A DNA stretch of 64,000 bases from Salinimicrobium sediminilitoris (GCF_020866905.1 NZ_JAIVCC010000007.1:1-64000); one strand, 5' to 3'; positions 15,710 to 24,382 are shown, counted from the first letter of the stretch. The notes: generated by a model from the sequence alone, not told the origin. Program-made: numbers and translations.

Positions 15710-17386
15710 GTGAAGTTTCAAAAATCACATTTTTCAAAGGCTTTTTTGTTGCTGCTTATAATTGTAGTGATCAATGTAATCTCCTATAATTTCTACGGAA
15801 GATTTGACCTCACTGCCGATCAACGTTATACCCTTTCTGAAGCCTCAAAAGAGATCATTTCCAAAGCTGAAGCTCCTATAATCGTTGACGTCTTTTTAGA
15901 AGGAGAATTTCCACCAGAGTTTAGAAGGCTACAGGCAGAGACAAGACAACTGCTGGAAGAATTTGCTGCAGTGAATCCGCAGATCACATTCCGGTTTACA
16001 AATCCGTTGGAAGAAGGAGGAAATGCCAATGAGATCGCAACCCAATTCTACGATATGGGGATGACCCCGGCACGTATTAATGTGGTTGAGAACGGCCGAA
16101 CCAGTGAAGCCATTGTATTCCCTTGGGCTATGGCCAATTTCGGAAAAAATTCTGTTGCTATTCCCTTACTAAAGAATCAGCTGGGGGCAACTACCGAAGA
16201 CCGCGTTGCAGCCTCTGTGCAGCAACTGGAATATGCTTTTGCCGATGCTTTTTCAAAGCTTCTGGAGCCAAAACGCAAAAAAATTGCTGTGATGCGGGGC
16301 AACGGGGAATTACAGGACCGTTATATAGCCGATTTTGTAAAGAGCATTCAGGAATATTATTACATAGCTCCTTTTACACTTGATTCTGTGGCTGCAAATC
16401 CGCAGGGAACATTGGCGCAGCTAAAGGAGTACGATCTTGTAATAGACGCCAAACCTACAGAACCTTATACCGAAGCCGAAAAGCTGGTGCTGGACCAGTA
16501 CTTAATGAACGGCGGGAAACAACTGTGGCTGGTTGAACATGCAGCCATGGAAACCGATAGTCTTTTCTCTCCCGCAGGCACTGCTTTTGCCCTGCCGCGC
16601 GACCTCAATCTTGGAGATTACTTTTTCAAATATGGGCTGCGTATTAATCCCACTCTGGTAAAAGATCTTTATTCAGCGCCAATCATTCTGGCCACCGGCA
16701 GTGGAAGTGAAGCACAGTTCAACCCTTATCCCTGGTTCTATTATCCGCTTTCCTCCTCGCCTTCAGCTCATCCAATCGTCAATAATCTGGAAGCGGTGAA
16801 ATTTGAATATGCCAGTCCTATAGACATCCTGGAAAACAGCATTCAGAAAACGGTTTTGCTCTCTACTTCCCCCCGTACTGCCGTGGTTGGACTTCCGCGG
16901 GAGATAAGCCTGGAGGAAATTACCGCTGAACCCGATCTTTCTGAATTTGCTTCAGGAGAGCAACCTTTGGCAGTAATGCTGGAAGGAGAATTTAAGTCGG
17001 TTTATGAGAACCGGGTGCTGCCTTTTGAGTTGGATAACTTCCGAAGTAAAAGTAAAGAGACAAAAATGCTGGTGATAAGTGATGGTGATATGGTAAAAAA
17101 CCAGTTACAGCAAGGGCAGCCTCTTGCGCTTGGGTTTGATCGATTTACAGGAACTACCTATGGCAACAGGGAATTTTTACTCAACGCCGTAAATTACCTC
17201 CTGGACGACAGGGGCCTTTTAAACATTAGAAGCAAAGAGGTGAAAATAGCATTTTTGGATCCCGAAAAAGTGGAAGAATCAAAAGGCTTTTGGCAGGTGA
17301 TGAACATATTGCTTCCGCTTGGTCTGCTGGCTTTGTTTGCAGGACTTTTCGGGCTGGTAAGGAAGAGAAAATACACCAGGAAGTAA
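15710..17386 (+). CDS. gldG: Gliding-associated ABC transporter component GldG
   Basis: A 558-residue GldG. One N-terminal membrane helix (AFLLLLIIVVINVISYNFY) and one at the C-terminus (MNILLPLGLLALFAGLFGLV, then RKRKYTRK) flank a large outside-facing domain of the ABC-type uncharacterised transport family. It starts with GTG one base after the gldF stop, so both reading frames of the pair use weak start codons. The first codons overlap a degenerate copy of the dispersed palindrome (15719-15733). The motif DRFTGTTYGNREFLLNAVNYLLDDRGLLNIRSKEV near the C-terminus is typical of GldG. The ATPase GldA is not in the window. Confidence 0.92.
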   Translation: MKFQKSHFSKAFLLLLIIVVINVISYNFYGRFDLTADQRYTLSEASKEIISKAEAPIIVDVFLEGEFPPEFRRLQAETRQLLEEFAAVNPQITFRFTNPLEEGGNANEIATQFYDMGMTPARINVVENGRTSEAIVFPWAMANFGKNSVAIPLLKNQLGATTEDRVAASVQQLEYAFADAFSKLLEPKRKKIAVMRGNGELQDRYIADFVKSIQEYYYIAPFTLDSVAANPQGTLAQLKEYDLVIDAKPTEPYTEAEKLVLDQYLMNGGKQLWLVEHAAMETDSLFSPAGTAFALPRDLNLGDYFFKYGLRINPTLVKDLYSAPIILATGSGSEAQFNPYPWFYYPLSSSPSAHPIVNNLEAVKFEYASPIDILENSIQKTVLLSTSPRTAVVGLPREISLEEITAEPDLSEFASGEQPLAVMLEGEFKSVYENRVLPFELDNFRSKSKETKMLVISDGDMVKNQLQQGQPLALGFDRFTGTTYGNREFLLNAVNYLLDDRGLLNIRSKEVKIAFLDPEKVEESKGFWQVMNILLPLGLLALFAGLFGLVRKRKYTRK

Positions 17387-17445
17387 AATGCTTCCCCAAA
17401 AAGGGTGGTTTATTAACAATTCCGGAGCTATTAAAAAGATAAAGT

Positions 17446-17468
17446 GCTGAAAATGGCATTTTTAGGAG
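17446..17468. repeat. Dispersed palindrome upstream of dnaN
   Basis: TGAAAATGGCATTTTTAGGAGG. Same 3' purine flank as other copies. It lies between gldG and the dnaN promoter. Confidence 0.55.
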
Positions 17469-17534
17469 GTATTTTCAACGATTTACTGTTAATAAAAAAT
17501 ACCCGCTGCTTTCCTGCTTTTTAAAGGATTAGGA

Positions 17535-17542
17535 TATATTTG
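17535..17542 (+). promoter_or_regulatory. dnaN promoter -7 box
   Basis: TATATTTG, a full match to TAnnTTTG, 28 bp before the ATG. The -33 region is weak (TTTCC about 22 bp upstream). Confidence 0.6.
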
Positions 17543-17569
17543 TATCAAGATTAACTTATTACCAAGCCA

Positions 17570-18688
17570 ATGAAATTTATTGTATCGAGCACATATTTGC
17601 TGAAACAGCTACAAATACTCGGGGGAGTGATCAACAACAACAACACCCTGCCCATCCTGGATAACTTTCTTTTCGAACTAAATCAAGATGAACTCACAGT
17701 TTCTGCGTCCGACCTGGAGACTACTATGTCTACGAAACTTACCGTGGAATCTGACTCTGAAGGGAAGATCGCAGTCCCTGCGCGTCTTTTGCTCGAAACT
17801 TTAAAGACTTTTCCGGAACAGCCTCTAACTTTTGTGGTAGAAGACAACAACACTATTGAGCTTAGTTCCAACCATGGAAAATATGCCCTGGCATATGCCG
17901 GTGGCGAGGAATTCCCCAAAGCGGTAAGTCTGGAAGAACCCAGTAGCACTACCATTGAGGGAGATGTACTGGCAACAGCAATTAGTAAAACCATTTTTGC
18001 TTCGGGAAATGATGATCTAAGGCCTGTCATGAGCGGGGTCTTCTTTCAGTTTACCCAGGACCATCTTACGTTTGTAGCTACAGATGCTCACAAACTTGTA
18101 AAATACTCCAGAAATGATATTGCAGCTTCGCAAAATGCTGAATTTATCATGCCTAAGAAACCTTTGAACCTTTTAAAGGGAATTCTTTCAGGATCAGATT
18201 CTGAAGTGCTTATTGAATACAACGAATCGAATGCACGTTTTACTTTTGAAGATACTACTTTGGTTTGTCGTCTTATCGACGGAAAGTATCCAAATTATGA
18301 AGCTGTGATCCCTAAGGAGAATCCAAACAAGCTGGTTATTGACCGCGGACAATTCCTTAGCTCTGTAAAAAGGGTTTCTATCTTCTCCAACAAAACAACG
18401 CACCAGGTACGTTTGAAGATCGCCGGAGCAGAATTGAATATTTCTGCGGAAGATGTTGATTACAGCAACAAAGCCGAGGAGCGTCTTACCTGTTCATATC
18501 AGGGAGACGATATGCAAATTGGTTTTAACTCCCGTTTCCTTACTGAAATGCTTTCCAACCTGAACGCAAATGAAGTACAACTGGAAATGAGCCTGCCAAA
18601 TCGCGCCGGAATACTTACTCCCGTTGATGGTCTGGATGAAGGAGAGAAAGTGACGATGCTGGTAATGCCGGTAATGCTGAATAACTAA
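17570..18688 (+). CDS. dnaN: DNA polymerase III beta subunit (sliding clamp)
   Basis: A 372-residue beta clamp with three repeated domains of about 120 residues: MKFIVSSTYLLKQLQILGGVINNNNTLPILDN, then FASGNDDLRPVMSGVFFQ starting domain 2, then LSSVKRVSIFSNKTTHQVRL starting domain 3. It ends LVMPVMLNN, close to the conserved MPM(R/L) hydrophobic tail region. It tethers the replicative polymerase to DNA. Length is normal. No dnaA or recF lies next to it, which is common in Bacteroidota. A terminator built from the dispersed palindrome follows. Confidence 0.97.
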   Translation: MKFIVSSTYLLKQLQILGGVINNNNTLPILDNFLFELNQDELTVSASDLETTMSTKLTVESDSEGKIAVPARLLLETLKTFPEQPLTFVVEDNNTIELSSNHGKYALAYAGGEEFPKAVSLEEPSSTTIEGDVLATAISKTIFASGNDDLRPVMSGVFFQFTQDHLTFVATDAHKLVKYSRNDIAASQNAEFIMPKKPLNLLKGILSGSDSEVLIEYNESNARFTFEDTTLVCRLIDGKYPNYEAVIPKENPNKLVIDRGQFLSSVKRVSIFSNKTTHQVRLKIAGAELNISAEDVDYSNKAEERLTCSYQGDDMQIGFNSRFLTEMLSNLNANEVQLEMSLPNRAGILTPVDGLDEGEKVTMLVMPVMLNN

Positions 18689-18705
18689 AGCTGCGCTTTA
18701 GTTAT
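18681..18705. repeat. Inverted repeat across the dnaN stop codon
   Basis: Arms ATAACTAAAG and CTTTAGTTAT pair perfectly around CTGCG; the stop TAA is inside the left arm. GCTGCGCTGTTAGATCG-like pieces then recur twice up to 18,772. Confidence 0.75.
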
Positions 18706-18782
18706 AGACCGCTGCGCTGTTAGATCGATTTGCTGTTAGATATTAGATCGCTGCCTTTGGCAGCTGTTAGACTAAAAAAACA

Positions 18783-18819
18783 CCCTCTGAAAATGTCATT
18801 TTTCAGAGGGTATTTTTTT
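18783..18819. terminator. dnaN terminator built from the dispersed palindrome
   Basis: CCCTCTGAAAATG, one central T, then CATTTTTCAGAGGG, followed by TATTTTTTT; an A7 run precedes it. The stem is the AAAAATG-N-CATTTTT palindrome extended by CCCTC/GAGGG. It can act on both strands. Confidence 0.8.
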
Positions 18820-18918
18820 AGTCTTCTAATCTTTTTTTTCGCCCCTACAGGGACTGTCTTTTTTTCTTAAAGATCTTCTATAATCATTTTCCCCGGGTTA
18901 TGTAGTTATAAAGAAAAA

Positions 18919-18955
18919 CCTACAAGATCAGGAAAAAGACCTTGTAGGTTTAATT
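18919..18955 (-). terminator. Terminator of the DUF4870 gene
   Basis: Arms CCTACAAG and CTTGTAGG; on the minus strand the stem is followed by TTTTTCTTT. It lies 33 bp past the stop codon. Confidence 0.75.
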
Positions 18956-18961
18956 TTAACT

Positions 18962-18982
18962 GACCACCGTCCACTGTCCACT
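18962..18982. repeat. Heptad tandem run, units GACCACC + GTCCACT x2
   Basis: Three 7-bp units that touch the stop codon of the DUF4870 gene. Confidence 0.6.
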
Positions 18983-19343
18983 ATTTAATAATCTCTATCG
19001 ACAAAGGATAAGAAGGTATCTCACCGTTATTGACCTTGATCGCGTTAAGGATAGGGAAAACTATAGCAATAATTCCGATTCCTATTAGCAACAAGATCCC
19101 AATTCCGAATAACAGGATTAGCGGTATGGAGATAATCGAATAGATAAAAATAGAGATCTGGAAGTTCAGGATCATTTTTCCATGGGCGTCCATCCCTAAG
19201 ACCTTGTCCTTTTGGGTAAGCCAAATCACCAGCGGAACAATAAATCCACCAATCCCGGTCACCAGATCCAGTAATTGACTAAGGTGCGTAAGCATTAATA
19301 ACTGTCTGTCTTCTCTCATAATAGTTGCGTTTGAATATTCCAT
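18981..19343 (-). CDS. DUF4870 family membrane protein
   Basis: A 120-residue Tic20-like DUF4870 protein. LMLTHLSQLLDLVTGIGGFIVPLVIWLTQKD is the N-terminal helix pair with the typical H-x3-L and P-L-x-I-W pattern. MDAHGKMILNFQISIFIYSIISIPLILLFGIGILLLIGIGIIAIVFPILNAIKVNNGE gives two more segments with the family's NFQ motif. I start at the internal ATG at 19343 because the ten residues before it (LDNHQSNQK) are unlike the family. Its function is unknown. Single gene with its own terminator. Confidence 0.85.
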   Translation of the reverse strand: MEYSNATIMREDRQLLMLTHLSQLLDLVTGIGGFIVPLVIWLTQKDKVLGMDAHGKMILNFQISIFIYSIISIPLILLFGIGILLLIGIGIIAIVFPILNAIKVNNGEIPSYPLSIEIIK

Positions 19344-19451
19344 TTTTTGATTTGATTGATGATTGTCTAACAAATATACGCTTTAATATAGTACTATGTT
19401 ATAAAAGATACGTAAAAATATTTTTCCTTTTACGGGTTGCGGGTAGAAAAA

Positions 19452-19479
19452 GAATCAAGAGTCAAGAGACAAGAGACAA
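19452..19479. repeat. Heptad tandem run, units GAATCAA/GAGTCAA/GAGACAA x2
   Basis: Four 7-bp units, almost the same words as at 14,780. Confidence 0.85.
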
Positions 19480-19519
19480 GACTGATCTACGAAAACTCAA
19501 AGTTTAGTGTTTTTTTCTT

Positions 19520-19540
19520 GTTGCGGGTTGCGGGTTGCGG
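19520..19540. repeat. Heptad tandem run, unit GTTGCGG x3
   Basis: Three exact copies; the same word family as at 13,966 and 43,898-43,990. Confidence 0.85.
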
Positions 19541-19553
19541 GCACCACTCCAAA

Positions 19554-19595
19554 GTCTCAAGTCTCAATTCTCACATCTCCTGTCTAACATCTAAT
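19554..19595. repeat. Heptad tandem run, six degenerate units (GTCTCAA...)
   Basis: GTCTCAA x2, TTCTCAC, ATCTCCT, GTCTAAC, ATCTAAT in register, ending 5 bp before the mnmE -7 box. Confidence 0.7.
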
Positions 19596-19599
19596 TTAT

Positions 19600-19607
19600 T
19601 ACTTTTG
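19600..19607 (+). promoter_or_regulatory. mnmE -7 box, very close to the start codon
   Basis: TACTTTTG matches TAnnTTTG. It ends 4 bp before the ATG at 19612, so a transcript from it would be leaderless or nearly so. The -33 box is not clear. Confidence 0.45.
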
Positions 19608-19611
19608 CAGC

Positions 19612-21075
19612 ATGAAATTAAACGACAACATCGTAGCTCTTGCAACACCTTCGGGAGCGGGTGCTATAGCGGTTATACGGGTTTCCGGGCCCGAAGCGGT
19701 GAAGCTGGTAGCACCTGTATTTGAAGCTAAAAGCAAAAAAGATCTGCAGGAACAACTTTCTCACACACTACACCTGGGAAATATTGTGGACGGCGAGCGT
19801 ATTATTGATGAAGTACTGGTCTCGGTTTTCCACGGTCCGAAATCTTATACGGGTGAAAACACCATTGAGATCTCCTGTCACGGGAGCCCATATATTCAGC
19901 AAGAGATAATTCAGCTGATGATACGCCGAGGTTGTCGTGCTGCCGAAGCCGGGGAATTCACCCTGCGTGCCTTCCTTAACGGAAAGATGGATCTGAGTCA
20001 GGCAGAGGCGGTGGCCGATCTTATTTCTTCTGAAAACCAGGCGAGCCACCAGATGGCCATGCAGCAAATGCGCGGCGGATTCTCAAATGAGATCCAGAAG
20101 CTGCGGCAGGAACTGCTGAATTTCGCTTCCCTCATAGAACTGGAATTGGATTTTGCAGAAGAAGATGTGGAATTTGCCAACCGGGATGAATTCAAGAACC
20201 TGGTAAGTAAGATACAGCAGGTGTTGAAACGGCTTATCGATTCCTTTGCCGTGGGTAATGTATTGAAAAACGGAATACCCGTTGCCATTGTGGGGGAGCC
20301 CAATGTGGGAAAATCCACCTTGCTTAATGCTCTTTTAAACGAGGAACGCGCGATCGTTTCCGAGATCGCCGGCACTACCCGGGACACCATTGAAGACGAG
20401 ATCTCTATTGGCGGAGTGGGCTTCAGGTTTATAGATACCGCAGGGATCAGGGAGACCAAAGATGTGGTGGAAAGCATCGGGATCAAACGAACGTTTGAGA
20501 AGATAAGTCAGGCGCAGGTTGTACTGTACCTCTTTGACGCCTCCCGTCTCTATGGTCCTAAACCTGATACAGGATACAAACCCGAACGTCATCCTGAACT
20601 TGTTTCAGGATCTCAGCAACCCCCTGCCCCTACCGTAGAGCAGATCAAAATTGAAATTGAAAAGATCAGGAACCAGTTTCCGCAGAAACCATTGGTGATC
20701 CTGGCCAACAAGATCGATGAGTTGAATGGGAAGCAGAGAGAAAATCTCAGATCTCAAATCTCAGATCTCACTACTATCTCCGCCAAGAGCGGAGAAGGTG
20801 TCGAAGAACTTCAACAAAAACTGCTGCAATTCGTGAATACCGGCGAGTTGCGCAACAACAACACCATCGTTACCAACAGCCGACACTACAACGCGCTGCT
20901 CAGCGCCCTGGAAGAGATCAACAAGGTGCAGGACGGTTTGAACAATGACCTCTCGGGAGACCTGCTGGCGATCGACATCCGGGAAGCGCTCCACTACTTT
21001 GGCGAGATCACCGGCGAGATCACTAATGACGATCTACTGGGGAACATTTTTGCTAATTTTTGTATTGGCAAATGA
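19612..21075 (+). CDS. mnmE: tRNA modification GTPase MnmE
   Basis: A 487-residue MnmE (TrmE), which with MnmG makes the cmnm5 modification of wobble uridine in tRNAs. Residues 1-120 are the formyl-THF-binding domain (DNIVALATPSGAGAIAVIRVSG). A helical domain follows, with the G domain inserted: G1 GEPNVGKST near 228-235, the G2 loop GTTRDTIEDEI, G3 DTAGIRE and G4 ANKID near 366. It ends FCIGK with the conserved catalytic-type Cys. It is some 20-30 residues longer than usual (about 450-470): residues about 320-345 hold a repeat-derived insert (RHPELVSGS) and 377-386 a heptad-derived stretch. The frame is intact, so it is probably functional. Confidence 0.96.
   Translation: MKLNDNIVALATPSGAGAIAVIRVSGPEAVKLVAPVFEAKSKKDLQEQLSHTLHLGNIVDGERIIDEVLVSVFHGPKSYTGENTIEISCHGSPYIQQEIIQLMIRRGCRAAEAGEFTLRAFLNGKMDLSQAEAVADLISSENQASHQMAMQQMRGGFSNEIQKLRQELLNFASLIELELDFAEEDVEFANRDEFKNLVSKIQQVLKRLIDSFAVGNVLKNGIPVAIVGEPNVGKSTLLNALLNEERAIVSEIAGTTRDTIEDEISIGGVGFRFIDTAGIRETKDVVESIGIKRTFEKISQAQVVLYLFDASRLYGPKPDTGYKPERHPELVSGSQQPPAPTVEQIKIEIEKIRNQFPQKPLVILANKIDELNGKQRENLRSQISDLTTISAKSGEGVEELQQKLLQFVNTGELRNNNTIVTNSRHYNALLSALEEINKVQDGLNNDLSGDLLAIDIREALHYFGEITGEITNDDLLGNIFANFCIGK
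20588..20613. repeat. Palindromic repeat inserted in mnmE
   Basis: Arms ATCCTGAA and TTCAGGAT around CTTGT, preceded by CGTC. Translated in frame as RHPELVSGS. A sister copy lies at 43,917-43,937 in a spacer. Confidence 0.8.
20742..20769. repeat. Heptad tandem run inside mnmE, AAATCTC/AGATCTC x2
   Basis: Four 7-bp units within the coding sequence just after the G4 motif, encoding about NLRSQISDL. Confidence 0.75.
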
Positions 21076-21242
21076 TTTCACGTAAATGGTTATTGACCAC
21101 TTTGGAGTTATCCCGCTTTTTTTAATATAATGCCGTTATCCAAACCTCTAGATAAATAGGTTTTAAAGGACGATAATTTAAGGATATATAACAAGATTTA
21201 ATTTTTTATCTTTTATGGTTATTAACTTTTAATCTTAGCATT

Positions 21243-22223
21243 ATGGGTATTACATCAACAGGCGAAAGAGGTCATAACGCCGAAAAACCGACACAAATAC
21301 TAAAAAAAGGATGGAAAGATATTGCCTTACGAGTAAAAGACCGGCTGACAAAGGATCATGTAACCATAGTTTCAGCTGGAATTGCATTTTATTTTTTCCT
21401 TGCAATTTTTCCCGCTATTGCAGCTGCTTTATCCATATATGGACTGCTAATGGAACCGGTACAGGTAGAGCAGCAGATGAGTCAAATAGCAAATGTCCTT
21501 CCTGAGCAGGCGCACCAAATGATAAGCAATATTTTAAAACAGCAATCCGAAAAGCCGGGATCATCCCTGGGCTGGAGTTTAGTTTTGGGTATATTGATCA
21601 GTATCTTGAGTGCCAATAAAGGTATAAAGTCCGTTTTTGAAGGAGTAAATATTACATATAATGAAATAGATGAACGTGGCTTTTTTAAAAAAAATGCTAT
21701 TACCCTTCTTTTTACCATAGGGGGCATTATTATCGGTTTTATTGCTATTGCAATGGTTGTGGCTTTTCCAGCATTTATCGGTAAGATTGGTTTATCTTCA
21801 ACATTAGAAACCATTATTCAATTATTACGCTGGCCCATACTTGGAGTGATAGTCATGTTTGCGCTGGCCGCGGTATATAAAGTTGCACCCCATCGTGAAA
21901 TTCCTCCATTCAAATGGATTAGCTGGGGAGCAATTATAGCTACAGTGCTCTGGCTTGGAGGATCGCTGCTTTTTACACTTTATGTAAAGAATTTTGGCAG
22001 TTTCGATGAGACCTATGGCAGCTTTGCAGCAGTAATTATCCTTATGCTGTGGTTCTTTCTTACGGCATTTATTATCCTCCTCGGTTCAGAAATTAATTCT
22101 GAAATGGAACACCAAACGAGCCGGGATATTATAACCGGTGAAAATAAACCCATGGGACAGCGTGGGGGCTATCATGCTGATCATGTTGCCGGAGAAAATA
22201 ACGGAAAAAAGAAAAGGCAGTAA
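21243..22223 (+). CDS. YihY/BrkB family inner-membrane protein
   Basis: A 326-residue YihY/virulence-factor-BrkB family protein, once called RNase BN in error; its true role is unknown. The family block VTIVSAGIAFYFFLAIFPAIAAALSIYGL (about 40-68) is the first membrane segment. Further segments: LGWSLVLGILISILSANKGIKSVFEGVNITYNE, ITLLFTIGGIIIGFIAIAMVVAFPAFIG, WPILGVIVMFALAAVYKVAPHRE, WGAIIATVLWLGGSLLFTLYVKNFGSFDETYGSFAAVIILMLWFFLTAFIILLGSEINSEMEHQ. The C-terminal tail is hydrophilic and Gly/Lys-rich. All family motifs are present. Confidence 0.92.
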   Translation: MGITSTGERGHNAEKPTQILKKGWKDIALRVKDRLTKDHVTIVSAGIAFYFFLAIFPAIAAALSIYGLLMEPVQVEQQMSQIANVLPEQAHQMISNILKQQSEKPGSSLGWSLVLGILISILSANKGIKSVFEGVNITYNEIDERGFFKKNAITLLFTIGGIIIGFIAIAMVVAFPAFIGKIGLSSTLETIIQLLRWPILGVIVMFALAAVYKVAPHREIPPFKWISWGAIIATVLWLGGSLLFTLYVKNFGSFDETYGSFAAVIILMLWFFLTAFIILLGSEINSEMEHQTSRDIITGENKPMGQRGGYHADHVAGENNGKKKRQ

Positions 22224-22381
22224 ACACAAAAAATATAAGTTAATACCAGGCTCGACAGTGATCGTTCAATATATTTTACAGATTTTCCTAACAATGCCAA
22301 CTTAGAAGGCCAGTAGGCCAATATGATCTTATAACAGTAATAACAGATGTCCCGTCTAAGCTTACGGAAAAGAATTCAGAT

Positions 22382-23485
22382 TTAAACTGAAAGTGCGGGT
22401 TTGGCCCCTATAGCTTTCAAGTGCTGAAAATGCGCTTTTATAGCGGCTCTCATAGTTTCATATTCATTATACGGCAAATTACAATCCCTGGCAGTTTTTT
22501 TTACTATTTCTGCTATTTTATTGTAATGGATATGGCTGATGTTTGGAAAAATATGATGCTCTACCTGATGGTTGAGCCCTCCTGTGAACCAGTTCACAAG
22601 TTTGTTATTGGTGGCGAAATTAACAGTGGTATAAAGCTGATGAATGGCCCAGGTATTTTTCATAGATCCCGTTTCATCCGGTAAAGGCATTTCGGTTTCC
22701 TTTACAACATGAGCAAGCTGAAAAACTATGCTCAAAATAAGTCCCGCGGTGTAATGCATCACGAAAAATCCAATCAAAACTTTCCACCAGGCGACAGAGA
22801 TAAAAAACATCGGAATCGCGATCCAGATCGCAAAATAAATCAATTTTGTTATCGCAATAATACTCCATTGCCTCCTTGCACTTGGTAATTTACCATAAGA
22901 AAGTTTTTTCGCAAGATATCTTCTGGTTTGTTTAAAATCAGTGGTAAGTGCCCAGTTGAAAGTCATCAGCCCATACAGGAAAACGGCATAGTAATGCTGA
23001 AACCGGTGAAATCTCGACCATTTGGCATGCCGGGAAAAACGAATAATTCTCCCAGCATCAAGGTCTTCATCGTGGCCATGAATATTTGTATAGGTATGGT
23101 GTAAGACATTATGTTGAACCTGCCAGTTATATACATTTCCGGCTAAGATATAAATCGTGCCCCCCATAAATTTATTAATCCAGTTTTTAGAGGAGTAAGA
23201 TCCGTGGTTTCCATCATGCATCACGTTCATTCCAACGCCAGCCATGCCGACTCCCATAACCACAGTTAATACCAGCATCCACCATTGGGAAATGTCAAGA
23301 GTGAGTAGAAGAAAATAAGGAGCCAGGAACAGACTGAACATTGCCGCAGTCTTAAGATATAACTTCCAGTTTCCCGTTTTCGGGATATTATTATCCTTAA
23401 AATACGAATTTACGCGCTTGTTGAGAGTCCTGAAAAATTTTGTTTTATCGGTTCGGGAAAATCTTATAGTATTAAGATTTTTCAT
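22382..23485 (-). CDS. Membrane fatty-acid desaturase
   Basis: A 367-residue di-iron acyl desaturase of the linoleoyl-CoA / delta-6-like group. Three His boxes are intact: HDGNH (90-94), HNVLHH (125-130) and QVEHH (307-311), the last with the Gln that marks front-end-type desaturases. Membrane segments lie at about 47-63, 70-88, 170-185 and 215-250. There is no N-terminal cytochrome b5 domain, so an external electron donor such as ferredoxin is expected. It introduces a double bond into membrane-lipid acyl chains; position is not predictable. Single gene. Confidence 0.92.
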   Translation of the reverse strand: MKNLNTIRFSRTDKTKFFRTLNKRVNSYFKDNNIPKTGNWKLYLKTAAMFSLFLAPYFLLLTLDISQWWMLVLTVVMGVGMAGVGMNVMHDGNHGSYSSKNWINKFMGGTIYILAGNVYNWQVQHNVLHHTYTNIHGHDEDLDAGRIIRFSRHAKWSRFHRFQHYYAVFLYGLMTFNWALTTDFKQTRRYLAKKLSYGKLPSARRQWSIIAITKLIYFAIWIAIPMFFISVAWWKVLIGFFVMHYTAGLILSIVFQLAHVVKETEMPLPDETGSMKNTWAIHQLYTTVNFATNNKLVNWFTGGLNHQVEHHIFPNISHIHYNKIAEIVKKTARDCNLPYNEYETMRAAIKAHFQHLKAIGAKPALSV

Positions 23486-23875
23486 ATCATATAGATTTAT
23501 GGAATTCTACATTTTCTATTTGTCACATGATTTTTGAAGTAGAGTATAGAACTTGTTTAAATTCAGAGAGAGAACTTCATGCTAATAACAGGTATATTAA
23601 AATAGAATAAAAATATCAAAATTACAAGTTTTTAGGAAGCCTAAATATTGATAATCAAAATTTTACGCAAATATAAATAAGGAGGATGCTGATGTTCATA
23701 ACATTGGTAAAAAGCGGACGACCTATATCGTGCTGCGAAATTTTATTATCCCATTCTTTTGCCTGAAAATATTGCCCCCCTTACCTTTTAAGGCAACAGG
23801 TTTTTTATTTCCTTTTACTCAAACTTTACCAACAATCTTCGCAATTAGCAGGAGAACTATTTTTGAAGCCAAATT
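23486..23875. other. Spacer between desaturase and DUF2141 genes
   Basis: About 390 bp, AT-rich. Only a weak TTGCC/GGCAA stem with TTTTTTATTT after it (about 23,770-23,820) stands out as a possible plus-strand terminator, although no plus-strand gene precedes it. No gene seen. Confidence 0.5.
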
Positions 23876-24382
23876 TTAATAGTTCAGGTCTATAATCATT
23901 TGCAGATCTCCTCCATCATATGTGAATTCAGCGTCAGAAAAGGAAGGAGCACTTAATGAAACTTCGGCACCACTGGAAAAGCCATAGCCTTCTTTAGGTA
24001 TACCCAACCAATTGGTTTCCAGTTCGCCGTCGTAATTTTCATCATGGATTACGACAATGGCGTATCTTCCCGGTTTGATATCTGAGAACTCAAAACTCGC
24101 ATCTTTTCCTTTTATTTGTGTTATCATGACTTTGGATGCGAATCTCAGGAATTTTTTGGGGAAGCCTTCAGGGGAATCAAAAATCGCACAAGCGATAACT
24201 CCGGTATTGTTATCAATGTTTTGAATTTTTACATTAATGGCAGGACATTCCGCCTGAGCAAATCCATTTGATGGTACCAACAAGAAGCTCAGAGCAAACC
24301 AAAAAACTAATTTTTGGAAAATCCGGGACGATTCACATGGGCAGATTCTTTGAAAAAACGATTTGATAAGTGAATTATTCAT
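23876..24382 (-). CDS. DUF2141 family exported protein
   Basis: A 168-residue secreted protein of family DUF2141. Residues 1-42 hold a long, basic n-region and the hydrophobic core LVFWFALSFLLVPSNGFA with cleavage before QAEC. The mature domain (about 45-168) is a beta-sandwich: INVKIQNIDNNTGVIACAIFDSPEGFPKK, the family motif FSDIKPGRYAIVVIHDENYDGELETNWLGIPKEGYGFS and YDGGDLQMIIDLNY. The DENxDGxLxxNxxGxPxEGYGFS block is diagnostic. Function unknown, likely periplasmic or surface. The internal stretch before the signal core is longer than usual, so a later start is possible, although no ATG lies close to the core. Confidence 0.9.
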   Translation of the reverse strand: MNNSLIKSFFQRICPCESSRIFQKLVFWFALSFLLVPSNGFAQAECPAINVKIQNIDNNTGVIACAIFDSPEGFPKKFLRFASKVMITQIKGKDASFEFSDIKPGRYAIVVIHDENYDGELETNWLGIPKEGYGFSSGAEVSLSAPSFSDAEFTYDGGDLQMIIDLNY

